Positions 36,723 to 46,670 of a DNA stretch of 64,000 nt are shown piece after piece. Position 1 is the stretch's first letter; each line of letters starts with the position of its first letter. The translations under genes were made by a program, and so were the position numbers. This stretch comes from Verpa conica (lineage: Eukaryota; Ascomycota; Pezizomycetes; Pezizales; Morchellaceae), in NCBI GenBank assembly GCA_033030425.1, contig JAUFSD010000004.1, positions 1,860,001-1,924,000 of the forward strand, in the 5' to 3' direction. Below the pieces are notes generated by a model. That model was not told the DNA's origin. It worked only from the letters and a program-made list of their open reading frames with translations, and did not search any database.

Positions 36723-38457
36723 ATGGGCACCCGAACCGCCCTACAAAATGCAAAGCCTAGCACGAACGGTAAGCCTAACACCAGCATGAACCCCTCAACC
36801 CGGGCGCTCCAAATCTACTATTTTAGATTTCTCTGATAATATAATAGAGAGGCTCGAACTCGATCGCCCAAAGTCGAAACCCGTTAGATATGTCGAAACA
36901 AAAACTGGGAAGCTGAAGGAGTTTTCAATGCCTCCTCGGGAGTATGGGATTTTGTCACACGTTTGGTGCGGAGCGCCGAACCAAGAGGTCACCTGGGATA
37001 AACTCAACAACACATCTGTCGACGAGTTGCGGGTGTATCTTGCTCGACTGAAGGAGTCTTACGATGAGCTAGACTCAACTTGGAGTATGCTTGGGGAGGC
37101 TGGTGCGGGGGGTGGCGAGCTACTACCCCGGATCGAGTCGTTATCGATAAAGATCGAACGGGAGTTTAGGATTCCACTCCGAGTGAGGAACCTGGATAAA
37201 CAGATGGAGGGGAAATTAGTCGAGAATTTTTTGCAGAGGGTCAAGAAGGAGTTGATGCTTCAAAGACCATTGGAGAAGGTTGCAAACGCCTTAAGGGCAG
37301 CGGACCAGCTGGGGTTGGATTTACTATGGGTGGATACTTGCTGCATCAAAAAGTCGGATAGCGCCGAACTTGTGGAGTCAATTTCTTACATGGGGGAATG
37401 GTACTCAAATGCCAAATTTTGTTTGGTATACCTCAACGACATTTATAACACCTCATTCTCGGAAATTTCTCAACCAGTCTGGTCAACTCGTGGGTGGACT
37501 CTGCAGGAAATCGCCATGTGCAAGGACGTGGTATTTTATAATGCCAACTGGAAGAAGCTAGAGCATAAGAATTGCCCCCTGGACGACGTTTATCGAATCT
37601 GCAATGTACCCAGCGAGCTTTTTTGTCGAGGTGGCCAGGTGAATCCGGTCAATCTAGCCGCCTCCTACGTGATGCATTATGCAGGAACCCGGGAAACCGC
37701 TAAAGAAGAAGACCACGCCTACTCCTTGATGGGAATTTTGGGTGTCAAGATACCCATTACATACGGAGAGGGTCAAGAAGCCGCGGTTTCCAGACTGATA
37801 GATGTCATAGTTATGTCTAAGCGTGATGTGTCGGTCTTTAGCTGGACTGGTATAGGCTCGGGTAGTAAGCTACGGGGAAAGTCTATGTATCCTGTACGAC
37901 TCAGTGCCTTTCCAGCATGCTCTCCGGAGCAGCTACTATCGCCGGGCTCGGTTATCCCTAGCAATACCGGTATCAAGACGACTTTCGAAATACTACCAAT
38001 GCGCCCTATCTTTGAGAAAAGATCGTATCCCCAGGGATTGGGCGGAATGCCTGAGAACGCTGGGGAAAAGTGTTCAGGTACTGATTACATCATATCATGC
38101 AAGGGTATGAAAATTTGGGATACCTGGGTGCTCCATAAATTCGATATTCGCTGTTCACTGCAAACACTGAAGCGAGAGGAGGAATATTTAAAGCAATTTG
38201 ATCGTCCTAGAACCGAGAGCGATGATATCGGATCATTACTGGGGAGCTGGGTACTGGCAAGAAGCATTGGGCTGAGAGGTGGAGATCTTGGGTCGAGGGG
38301 AGGAAGCCTTGGATCTAGAGGAGGGAGTTGGTTTCTATGCTTGCTGGAGATGCTTCCAGGGTCAGGGTATGTGGGATGGAGGATACCATCGAGCGAGTTC
38401 CAACTCAGCGAACATATAATCCATCCACCCCATGAAATCCAGCTTTGTGTACGTTAA
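36723..38457 (+). CDS. HET-domain protein (two exons)
   Basis: Exons 36723-36768 and 36827-38457 (558 residues) are joined across a 58-nt intron with donor GTAAGC, a CCTAAC branch and acceptor TTTTAG. The splice adds the usual lead-in PVRYVETKTGKLKEF before the first HET block. HET blocks are YGILSHVW, then LLWVDTCCIKKSDSAELVES with YMGEWYSNAKFCLVYLND, then WSTRGWTLQEI, and EDHAYSLMGILGVKIPITYG with EGQEAAVSRL. HET domains trigger cell death in heterokaryon incompatibility in fungi (established for the family). An insert of about 90 residues lies between the first two blocks. The C-terminus has a short Gly-rich repeat (LGSRGGSLGSRGGS). Calling it only from the ATG at 36928 would lose the N-terminus. 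Confidence 0.9.
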
Positions 38458-39839
38458 TAGTGGGGGAGGAGGGGGTGCTAGAAGACAGGGCAGTATGTAA
38501 TTTGGAGTTGGGGTTTCCAGGCGCAAAGGACCAGCTTCGTTGTTTTTTTCCTGTACCAATTCTTTCGCATCTTCATTGGGTTCAACATTTATCCTTCTGT
38601 TTCTTCTCTTTCTTAGACTTATCAACTATGCCTTATTATTCTGTTTTTCTAAAAGAGGCGTACTCTATTTTGATTCCCTTTTTAGGGCTGTTGGTTTTCA
38701 TTTATCGTTTTCTTTTGTTCACTTTTTTAGACTTTGGTGGTAGTTTATTTCTGTTATTCTGTTATTTATACACTGCGTGGATACCTCTTGACTCTAGATC
38801 GATCACTTCATACAAATCCCCGAGGGACTGAAAGATACTCATGGATACTATTCACCCTAGTATAATTGTATAAAGTCATGTTGTCAACTGAGCGACGGGC
38901 GCTAGCTACAGGCTCCTTTGACGAAGGTAATTTTAGTCGATTAAGGGTGTATTTCTTCTCATTTTTTGTTCATGAATTATGTTTCATCTACTCTAGGTAG
39001 GAAAATATCGTACAGCTACAGATGTGATTTGTATAACTGATAATTTGTTGATTTTGTATGTTATGGCATAGAGAAACCTATCATCTCAATGCCATAATTG
39101 TTTTCGCTTAATATATATCAGAATCTCTCTGACTAAGTCTTTAATTTATTTCTTTTCATTTATCTGCGAACGTAATTCCTTAATTAAGAATCTCTAGTAC
39201 ATAGATGCGTCTCAATGGTACACTGTTCATACTTGAATCTTAGAAAGTCCCTGGGGATAATCACTGCTTTAAAAAAGTAGAGGTTACCCTTAGCACTAAA
39301 CAATGGGGGAAAAAACAGATCGTTTTTGTTCCCTAGAAGGTAGTATAGCTCTTTAGAAGCCTGGAGAGTTAAGGGGATCAGCTCAGGCCGCTAGGGAGAA
39401 TACAGTGATAGTAAGTCGGCATGGCAAACTGTAAACTATTACAGGAGAGCTACACCCGATTGGGTGGCTGAGGATCTGCTGGCCCCTTCTTGTCAGAAGA
39501 AGTACCGCCACAAAATAACAGACATTGAATGTGTACTTCATCCGAGGCCCTAAGTCCGCTGTCCAGTCCAATCTTATCTCGGTATAGGGTACTTCTTCCA
39601 GCTTAATTGGCTACGGGAAAGCACTCTACTATGTGACCTTCTTCATAATCACTGTAGTGGAGATATCTAGGTTACAAGGGCATAAATCATCCTTCTTTTG
39701 TCCTTTCACTAAATAAAACACCAGACTACAAGCTAAAATCCATCAAAATCAATAGGAGAAGTAGGAACGAAAAAGAAAAAAAAATAAGCACCTGCTTCCT
39801 CCAATCAAAGATTACAAAATCTCCCCATTTTTGACTAAA
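38458..39839. other. Intergenic, no gene seen
   Basis: About 1.4 kb between convergent genes. The T-rich frame at 38445-38831 is hydrophobic through composition only. No motif or repeat was recognised. Confidence 0.5.
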
Positions 39840-40535
39840 TCAAACGTTAAAGAATTGTTTCAACTGATTGAGGTGTTCGATTGAGAGCTTCCGTGCTTCT
39901 TCTTCATTCCACTCAGGTCCCTCCCTGATCCTCAAGATCTCCTCTCTTAACACCCTCGCATTCACCTCCACTTCGTTACTCAAAAATGCCTCCTTATACA
40001 ATGCCATAGTCTCATCCCCCGCCGTTCCTAGACTGCCTCCCCCATCTGTGCCTACATTTGCCATTAAAGTGAGGAACACATCCGATGATACCGAAAGTGG
40101 CGCCACCAATGATGCCCAATGGTGCTTCCCCGGGGTCAGCGTCTCAGCTGCAAATCTGATATAGTCTTTCATTGGATCTGCGAAATGCGGCATCAGATTC
40201 CCGTTCAGCGTCTGACAATCGGTCTTAACCTCCTCTTCCCAGTCCTGTGGAATCTCTGGGTACGGGGGTACAGGAAGCCCCTTCTTTTGGGCTACATCTT
40301 TTAAACTCTTATCGAGGCCCCGAGCGTAGCGGTATATGGCGGCGAGGCCCTGGTTTCGAAGTCGCTCCTCAGTTGAAGGGATGATATTGAGGATGTGTGC
40401 GACGTTGTTGGCGCTCCAGCGGTTCACGAGGAGATAATTGGTGATAAAAACATCTATCCCAGGGAAAGGGTGAGGATTGCTGACTTTTTTATTAGGGTCA
40501 AGAGACCAGATTTTACAGAGACCTTCGTTGGACAT
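39840..40535 (-). CDS. Unrecognised 231-residue soluble protein
   Basis: A single exon from a good ATG to TAA, with even amino-acid use and coding-like composition against AT-rich flanks. I do not recognise the family. Visible features are a Pro/Tyr stretch (LPVPPYPEIPQDWEEE), a block PHFADPMKDYIRFAAETL, a Gly-rich loop (ANVGTDGGGSLGTAGDE) and a charged C-terminal helix (RVLREEILRIREGPEWNEEE). There is no signal peptide or clear membrane helix. It looks like an all-helical cytosolic protein. Neighbours (the HET gene upstream and the retrotransposon downstream) give no hint of function. Confidence 0.68.
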   Translation of the reverse strand: MSNEGLCKIWSLDPNKKVSNPHPFPGIDVFITNYLLVNRWSANNVAHILNIIPSTEERLRNQGLAAIYRYARGLDKSLKDVAQKKGLPVPPYPEIPQDWEEEVKTDCQTLNGNLMPHFADPMKDYIRFAAETLTPGKHHWASLVAPLSVSSDVFLTLMANVGTDGGGSLGTAGDETMALYKEAFLSNEVEVNARVLREEILRIREGPEWNEEEARKLSIEHLNQLKQFFNV

Positions 40536-41722
40536 CGTGGGGTAACGGATGTAGTTTGTGTTTTGGAGCTAGGCGTGGTGGGAACAGAGGTGTCTTTATG
40601 CTATTCCAGCGCAGTCACAAGGATATAGTGCGAAACCTTTTGATGGTTAAGTTTATTAATGGGATAATGAAAACTGACTGAGGGATCAGACCTTAATTCC
40701 CTGTTTTCCGCGGTTACACTCGAAGCGCAGTCCGTGGGGTGCATCTATCACTACTCTTAAAATGCTGGTATTTGTGGAATGGACTGCTATTGCATCTAAT
40801 AAGTATGTAGAGATAACTTGCATATGCACTATGCACTTAAAGTGGTTTGGTTAGAGGCTTTTAGTGGATTTTGTTTCATTTGTGTATTTTGTTTTATTAT
40901 GGAAACAGGTTGTATTCTAAAGCCGCTGACTTCATTCTCATTCAGGCCAGTGGCGTATTTGTTTCAGCACGGTGCAATGCTTTGAGTAAGCAGTATATAA
41001 GCCCACAATCTAACAACTCTCGATTTCTACCTGTATATCTACCTCTACTTAGCAGCGAGCTTTCAACCTAGTAGATCAGAATACTTATATGATATTAATA
41101 TATAATCATAATAATTATTCACAGAAGAAGGGTAGGAGCGGTTACTAAGTGCCCGATAGGGAGAGGGGTACCGGCTCTGTTCCATACTGCAATGTATATA
41201 TATATGGGTTTTATTTTAAATAGGAGGGGTCTGGATCTCTAGCCGAAGTTCGGGGGTCGCTTGTATGATATAGAAACATGCCAAGTTTACGATTTTATAT
41301 GACATGCAATATCAGCCCGTTTCAAAAACGTAAGCTTTTTATAATGATTACCTATTTCTAATTCATGGCAACATAGAAAAGTAGGACAAGAACACCCTAG
41401 AGAGACAATAAAACATGATATAGGGGCCCAATAAAAATAGTAAAATAATCTAGAATATATTAACATTTCCCCGTAATTCTTTCATGTCAATGGCTTCTTT
41501 AGTGTGGCGTATTTGGGTAGGTAATTTCAATGTACGTTATAACTATGGACATTTCAACCCAGCTGCTACAATGACCGGAGTGTACAGTTTGTTTTGGAAA
41601 CCAAGAATAGGTCCTGCCAAAAAAAGGAATCAGAGGGAAACATCCATATAGGCCAGAGGGTTCAACTACGGAATACTCTTTGTGTAAGCACCCCATGATA
41701 CTATTCCTTTTCATTATGGCTG
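40536..41722. other. Intergenic flank of the retrotransposon
   Basis: About 1.2 kb, AT-rich. It probably holds the promoter of the minus-strand gene ending at 40535. Nothing else was recognised up to the target-site duplication at 41723. Confidence 0.5.
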
Positions 41723-41727
41723 TCAGC

Positions 41728-41934
41728 TGAAGTTCAGTGTAAAGTGAAGATGATAATTTTATTAAAACGAGTGGGAAATCTGTCCCCTATTTATACAATA
41801 ATATTTGTTACACAAAAATAGTATGAGTCATTCTCGCCGGAATGCTCTTCCTTGTTCCGTAAACTTCCACAACAATCTAGATAATTCCATTATCTTAATA
41901 CATGACTAATACATGACAAATGTACAATTTAACA
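41728..41934 (-). repeat. 3' LTR of the copia element
   Basis: 207 bp that begins TGAAGTTCAGTG and ends AATTTAACA on the plus strand. It is near-identical to 46074-46280. Confidence 0.96.
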
Positions 41935-41947
41935 CTTCCCCTCATTT
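41935..41947 (-). other. Polypurine tract of the copia element
   Basis: On the minus strand AAATGAGGGGAAG lies directly before the 3' LTR, the expected place for plus-strand priming. Confidence 0.8.
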
Positions 41948-42042
41948 GTTACCTCGTATTGAAATGGCATGTTGAAGGTGTGCTGGTTTTGGTAGACCTT
42001 TTGTGAGAATGTCGGCGATGTTGTCAGAGGTGGAGATATATT

Positions 42043-45000
42043 CTAAGGAGAATATTCCTGATTCGTACCATTCGCGAGTGGAGTGGTATTGAATATCGAT
42101 GTGTTTGGATCTATCATGAATACGTGGGTTTCGAAAAGTTGCTTCGCGGTTAGGTTGAGGGCCATGTATTCCGCTTCGGTGGTTGACGTGGCAACTGCTC
42201 TTTGTTTGCGACTTCTCCAACTAATAGTTGAGTTTCCAAGTTGAAAGACGTATCCAGAAAAGGATTTTCGATCAGAAACGTTGGAACCGAATGAGCTATC
42301 TGAGAACCCATGTAATGTGTTGTCGGAGTGTTTGGAGTAGAACAGTGTCCAGTCTTTAGTGCCTTTGAGGTATATAAGGGATCCGATTATGGATTGATAG
42401 AGTTTTTGATTGTCTATCATAGACTCTGTTGTTCCTATTGTGAGTAGAGTGTTGGGTTCAAGTGGCGTGCCAACTGGTCTAGATTCATGCATTTGGAACT
42501 TTTCGAGGAGTTTTTGTATGTATCCTTTTTGAGAAAGGTGTATGCCATCTGAGGTGCAGTCAATTTCTAATCCCAGGATGTATTTGGATTCCCCGAGGTC
42601 TGTGCATTCGAAGTCTGTCATGAGAGACTGTTTGATGCTTTGATGATAATTGTTACTGGGTCCAAATATCATAATGTCGTCGACGTAGACGGCTAGGTAG
42701 ATGTGTTCTGTGGAGTTAATGAACACACATGGATCGAAGTAGGATGCTTTGAATCCTTTCAGTTTGAGAGAGTCGACCAGGCAGGCATACCACTCTCGAG
42801 GGGACTGTTTCAATCCGTAAATGCATTTGCGAAGTTTACACACTTTGTTGTCTTGTCTGTATCCTTCAGGAAGTTCAAGATAGATCTCTTCTTTGAGGAC
42901 ACCGTGGAGAAAGGCAGTTTTGACGTCTAACTGAATGGGAATCCAGTTGTTATGGGCAGCAAGGGCTAGTAGGAGTCGTAGAGAGTCATAACGGGCAACT
43001 GGTGAGAATGTTTCATCGAAGTCGAGACCTGGTATTTGTGAATATCCTTTGGCGACGTATCTGGCCTTGTATCGTTCAATGGTTCCGTCTCGATTGTATT
43101 TTGTTTTGTATACCCATCTTCCTTTCACGACTTCTCGATTTTGAGGTCGTTCTACTATATCCCATGTGTTGTTTTTAATGAGTGCGTCGTATTCTTCCTT
43201 CATTGCTTTATTCCAAAGTTCCGTGTCTTCCCCTGAGGTGGCTTGTCGAAAGGTAACTGGATCGGTGCTGACGTAGGCATAGTGAACCGGGGTGTTAGTT
43301 GCAGTGTTTGCTCTGGCTTGACGAAGTTGTCTCCTGAGGTCGTTCCTTTGAGTTCTATGTTCTTTTAAGGAATCGTCTTTTAGACGTTGGTGATCTCGGG
43401 GATCTTCGTTTTGCTCGATAACTAGGAGATCATCTTTCAGATCTCTGTCTAGTTTCTCAATTTTGGCTTGTATTCTGCGTATTTCTGTGTCCCTTTGTTC
43501 CTGTTCGATTTGAGTTGTTTTTTCGACTGGTTTCTTTTCTCTTGTTGACCGTCTGGGTGTTTGGAATGGAGGTGGAATTGGTGCAATTGTTTCCTTTTTT
43601 GGTGGAGATAATGGGAAATCTCCTGGTGTGTGTGTTTCTGGTTCTGATTCTTCATCAGAGTCTGGTAGCGGAAGTATAAATTCTTTTTCTTCTCCTTCAT
43701 CTTCTAAAGGAACTGCTTCTTTTCCTTTTGAAGATGACTCTGGTACTGACGCTTCGAGTTTTGGAGTTTCTATAGGAGGGTAGGAGACATCAATCGATAC
43801 TTCCCCTGAAGCTGGAGGGGGGAACGTGATATCTCTAGTGACTACCACCTTGTGTTGAGATGGTATCCAAACTCGGTATTGTGTGTCGCTGTCTGTGTAT
43901 CCAACAAATTTTCCTTCGACTGCTCTTGGTTCTAATTTGCTTCCGGCTGGCCTGGCTTCCTTGTTAATATGAATGTAGCATTTCTGACCGAAAGGGTGAG
44001 CATGTTTGATTGTTGGTTTCTTTCCATGGAGTGCTTCGTATGGGGTTTTATCCTTTAGAGCACTGTGTAGGAGTCTATTTTTGAGATAGACAGCAGTTGA
44101 GTACGCTTCTTGCCATAGGATTCTGGGATAGTCCATTATCATGCATCGAACCATTGTGGTTACCGTCCTGTTGAATCTTTCGGCTACTCCATTTGACTCA
44201 TGGGAGTATGGTGGCGTTGTTTCTTGAGTGATGCCCTCTTTACCGAAGAAGGTCTTGGTATTTTTGTTGACATATTCGCCTCCACCATCAGCTCTGAACC
44301 TTTTTATTGTGGTGTTATGCTGATTTTTGACCTTATTGGTGAAGTGTTCGATGGCTTTACACGCATCGTCTTTATTCTTTAGAAAGTAAATCCAAGAATA
44401 GCGAGTGTAGTCGTCTATAAAAGACATATAGTACTGGCATTTGTCCTGAGACATTACTCTTTGTTTACCAGAGAGATCTGAATGGACTAGTTCGAAGGGT
44501 TGTGTGGCTCGAGTACTTATTGTCTTTGGGACCGAATGAGTGCTTTTTGAAAGGGCGCATGGTCCGCAGTGGAAATTACTTGGTTTCTTTGGGAGATTGG
44601 TACGGTCGGCATATAGGCTATGAAGACTAGACGGATGTCCGAGTGCTTCATGCCATTCAGAGTAAGAAGAGAGACGTGCTACATTTTCAACTATTTGTAC
44701 ATTCCAGTGCCCGTTTACCAATTTTCCCCAGAGTAATTCCTTTTCGCCCTTTTTAACGATTTTATTTCCTCCTCCTGCATCAACTCTGCACCCCTTTTTG
44801 TCAAGAACGGTCTCGGAGATGAGACCAACTGGTCCGAACGTGGGGACGAGGAGTACATCAGTGAGAACGACTGAAGATCTTCCTCCGTCAGGGAGCCAAC
44901 ACTCGATGAGGATATCTCCAATTCCTGGAGCTCGGTGAGCGGTCCCATCAGCTGTTCTAACGATTCCGTCGTAAGGTCGAACCGTGGTGAAGAGTTCTTC

Positions 45001-45993
45001 ATGGGGAGAGATGTGAGCAGTTGCGCCAGAGTCGAATATCCAAGATGAGGAGGGCGAGGAGTTGTGGCGTACCATTAAAACGGTTGCCGAATTATGTGTG
45101 CTAGTGGAGGCATTATCCTCCTTTCCCTTTCCTTTTCCTCCTTTCTTTCTCCATTCTTTTTCCTTTTTAAGCCTTCTGCAGTCATCGTGGGTGTGGTTTG
45201 TGAATTTCTTTCCTGTTTTTGCCAGACAGTAGGTACAGTGTTTCTTTGTGTTATGGCTGGTGTTGAAGACGGTATTTTCGGAGGTGCCGGTTTTGTTGGC
45301 GGATAGATCGGTAAGTCTATTGTAGACGTCTTCGTAGGAAAGATTCTCCTTGGTTTGGAGATTGTCGATGATGTTTTCCATTGAGGTGGCAGAGTTTAGA
45401 GAAACAAGCAGCAAGGCTGCTTTGGCTCGGTTGGAATTTGCGACGGAGTGGAAATCTTTGGATAGTCCTTCTTTTGTTGTGTCCTGGCATCGTTGCTGAA
45501 ACCTATTCCATTGATTTTGGAAGGTGGTTAGGTGGTCTGCAAGAGAGGTATTGTCCTGGTAACGTAGGTTCAGGAGCGTTGTGAGGATATTGATCGTTGT
45601 TGCTGGAGTTTCCCTATCAAAAAGGTCTTTAAGGGCTTTCCAGGCACCGTGTGCGCTGCCGGCGGCAACGACTGTGGTTTGTAGTTCTTCTGATACACCG
45701 TTAAGTAGAAGTGCAAGAGCTCGTTTGGAGACAGTTTTCCAAAGCAGATGTTCTTCGGAGGCTTTGTCGGTTGGTTCTTTTTTCTCGCCACTCACATTTT
45801 CCCACCATTCAACTGAATCAAAAGTAATCTTCCAGGCTCCTGCCCAGGTCTGATAGTTTGACTGTCCAGTAAGAACGGGAAGTCTATCTGTCTTGACCAT
45901 GAGATTTCCCATAGGATTTGGGATGGCAGTGCTCGTAGGTTGGACTACAGTTTCATCACCGGACTTGCTTGTAGAAGCTGCTCCTGAAGACAT
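42043..45993 (-). CDS. Copia Gag-Pol polyprotein, broken in RNase H
   Basis: 1316 residues from the ATG at 45993. Order: a Gag-like region (residues 1-240) with LLNGVSEELQTTVV and an LTTLLNLRY segment; a CCHC-like knuckle (CTYCLAKTGKKFTNHTHDDC, about residue 252); protease WIFDSGATAHISP (about 320); and integrase with the HHCC finger (HEALGHPSS...CGPC) and D, D, E residues in HSDLSG, RADGGGEY and NGVAERFNRT. Reverse transcriptase follows with FDETFSPVARYDS, QLDVKTAFLHG and YVDDIMIFG. RNase H starts normally (STTEAEYMALNLTAKQLFE). The frame then shifts, and the rest (NPRIHDRSKHIDIQYHSTRE) lies in another frame at 41942-42120. About 35-40 residues that normally sit between these blocks, including the conserved CDN aspartate, are missing. 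Confidence 0.95.
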   Translation of the reverse strand: MSSGAASTSKSGDETVVQPTSTAIPNPMGNLMVKTDRLPVLTGQSNYQTWAGAWKITFDSVEWWENVSGEKKEPTDKASEEHLLWKTVSKRALALLLNGVSEELQTTVVAAGSAHGAWKALKDLFDRETPATTINILTTLLNLRYQDNTSLADHLTTFQNQWNRFQQRCQDTTKEGLSKDFHSVANSNRAKAALLLVSLNSATSMENIIDNLQTKENLSYEDVYNRLTDLSANKTGTSENTVFNTSHNTKKHCTYCLAKTGKKFTNHTHDDCRRLKKEKEWRKKGGKGKGKEDNASTSTHNSATVLMVRHNSSPSSSWIFDSGATAHISPHEELFTTVRPYDGIVRTADGTAHRAPGIGDILIECWLPDGGRSSVVLTDVLLVPTFGPVGLISETVLDKKGCRVDAGGGNKIVKKGEKELLWGKLVNGHWNVQIVENVARLSSYSEWHEALGHPSSLHSLYADRTNLPKKPSNFHCGPCALSKSTHSVPKTISTRATQPFELVHSDLSGKQRVMSQDKCQYYMSFIDDYTRYSWIYFLKNKDDACKAIEHFTNKVKNQHNTTIKRFRADGGGEYVNKNTKTFFGKEGITQETTPPYSHESNGVAERFNRTVTTMVRCMIMDYPRILWQEAYSTAVYLKNRLLHSALKDKTPYEALHGKKPTIKHAHPFGQKCYIHINKEARPAGSKLEPRAVEGKFVGYTDSDTQYRVWIPSQHKVVVTRDITFPPPASGEVSIDVSYPPIETPKLEASVPESSSKGKEAVPLEDEGEEKEFILPLPDSDEESEPETHTPGDFPLSPPKKETIAPIPPPFQTPRRSTREKKPVEKTTQIEQEQRDTEIRRIQAKIEKLDRDLKDDLLVIEQNEDPRDHQRLKDDSLKEHRTQRNDLRRQLRQARANTATNTPVHYAYVSTDPVTFRQATSGEDTELWNKAMKEEYDALIKNNTWDIVERPQNREVVKGRWVYKTKYNRDGTIERYKARYVAKGYSQIPGLDFDETFSPVARYDSLRLLLALAAHNNWIPIQLDVKTAFLHGVLKEEIYLELPEGYRQDNKVCKLRKCIYGLKQSPREWYACLVDSLKLKGFKASYFDPCVFINSTEHIYLAVYVDDIMIFGPSNNYHQSIKQSLMTDFECTDLGESKYILGLEIDCTSDGIHLSQKGYIQKLLEKFQMHESRPVGTPLEPNTLLTIGTTESMIDNQKLYQSIIGSLIYLKGTKDWTLFYSKHSDNTLHGFSDSSFGSNVSDRKSFSGYVFQLGNSTISWRSRKQRAVATSTTEAEYMALNLTAKQLFETHVFMIDPNTSIFNTTPLANGTNQEYSP

Positions 45994-46061
45994 GGTTTGA
46001 TATTGGGTGTATGTGTTTGTGAGAGAAGGTAAAGAATAGCGGAGTTTATTGTGCAGAACCC

Positions 46062-46073
46062 GGGCTCATAACC
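46062..46073 (-). other. Primer-binding site (half initiator-Met tRNA)
   Basis: Directly after the 5' LTR the minus strand reads GGTTATGAGCCC. This is complementary to the initiator-tRNA anticodon arm (GGGCTCATAACC), whose loop holds CAT. Copia-type elements use such an internal tRNA fragment instead of the 3' CCA end (established knowledge). Confidence 0.85.
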
Positions 46074-46280
46074 TGAAGTTCAGTGTAAAGTGAAGATGAT
46101 AATTTTATTAAAACGAGTGGGAAATCTGTCCCCTATTTATACAATAATATCTGTTACACAAAAATAATATGAGTCATTCTCGCCGGAATGCTCTTCCTTG
46201 TTCCGTAAACTTCCACAACAAACTAGATAATTCCATTATCTTAATACATGACTAATACATGACAAATGTACAATTTAACA
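46074..46280 (-). repeat. 5' LTR of the copia element
   Basis: 207 bp, paired with 41728-41934. Three differences by eye: ATATCTG against ATATTTG, AATAATATG against AATAGTATG, and CAACAAACTAG against CAACAATCTAG. It should carry the element's promoter. Confidence 0.96.
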
Positions 46281-46285
46281 TCAGC

Positions 46286-46670
46286 AAGATGGGGTAAAGT
46301 ATTAGATTTGACCCGCTGTAGCGGAGGTAACTTGGATGCATACAGGTAAAAATTCTTTAGTACGCCTGGAAGCTGTAAACGACACAAACACAGCTCTTGC
46401 TTTTTAGGATATGTTATCGCCAGATATCGAGTCTAGATTTACAGGTTTTCAGACTTTTGTATTTTTATGGCCCATAAACGTATACCTTGCGTTAACTTAG
46501 CGCTATTGCATACCATGCAAAACTATGCCAGGTCTATGCTTCTTTATGATATACAATAGCGTCCGTTCTACAAACGCCGTGCTCTGGAAGAATGCCCTGA
46601 GCGAAGGGAAGAGTTATGGGGTGCGAAGAAGCAAATATTTCGAGTAGATACAGTATATATATACATTAGG
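46286..46670. other. Intergenic, no gene seen
   Basis: Short spacer between the retrotransposon and the 3' end of the membrane-protein gene. Nothing recognised. Confidence 0.55.

Larger units (their letters stand above)
41728..46280 (-). mobile_element. Ty1/copia LTR retrotransposon, 4553 bp
   Basis: Two 207-bp LTRs (TG...CA) flank one gag-pol frame on the minus strand. The 5-bp target-site duplication TCAGC is present on both sides (41723-41727 and 46281-46285). Next to the 5' LTR is a PBS matching the initiator-tRNA anticodon arm, and next to the 3' LTR a polypurine tract. The LTRs differ at three places by eye, so insertion is recent. Domain order protease, integrase, RT, RNase H is typical of copia. 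Inside RNase H the frame breaks, so this copy is probably unable to move alone. Confidence 0.97.
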
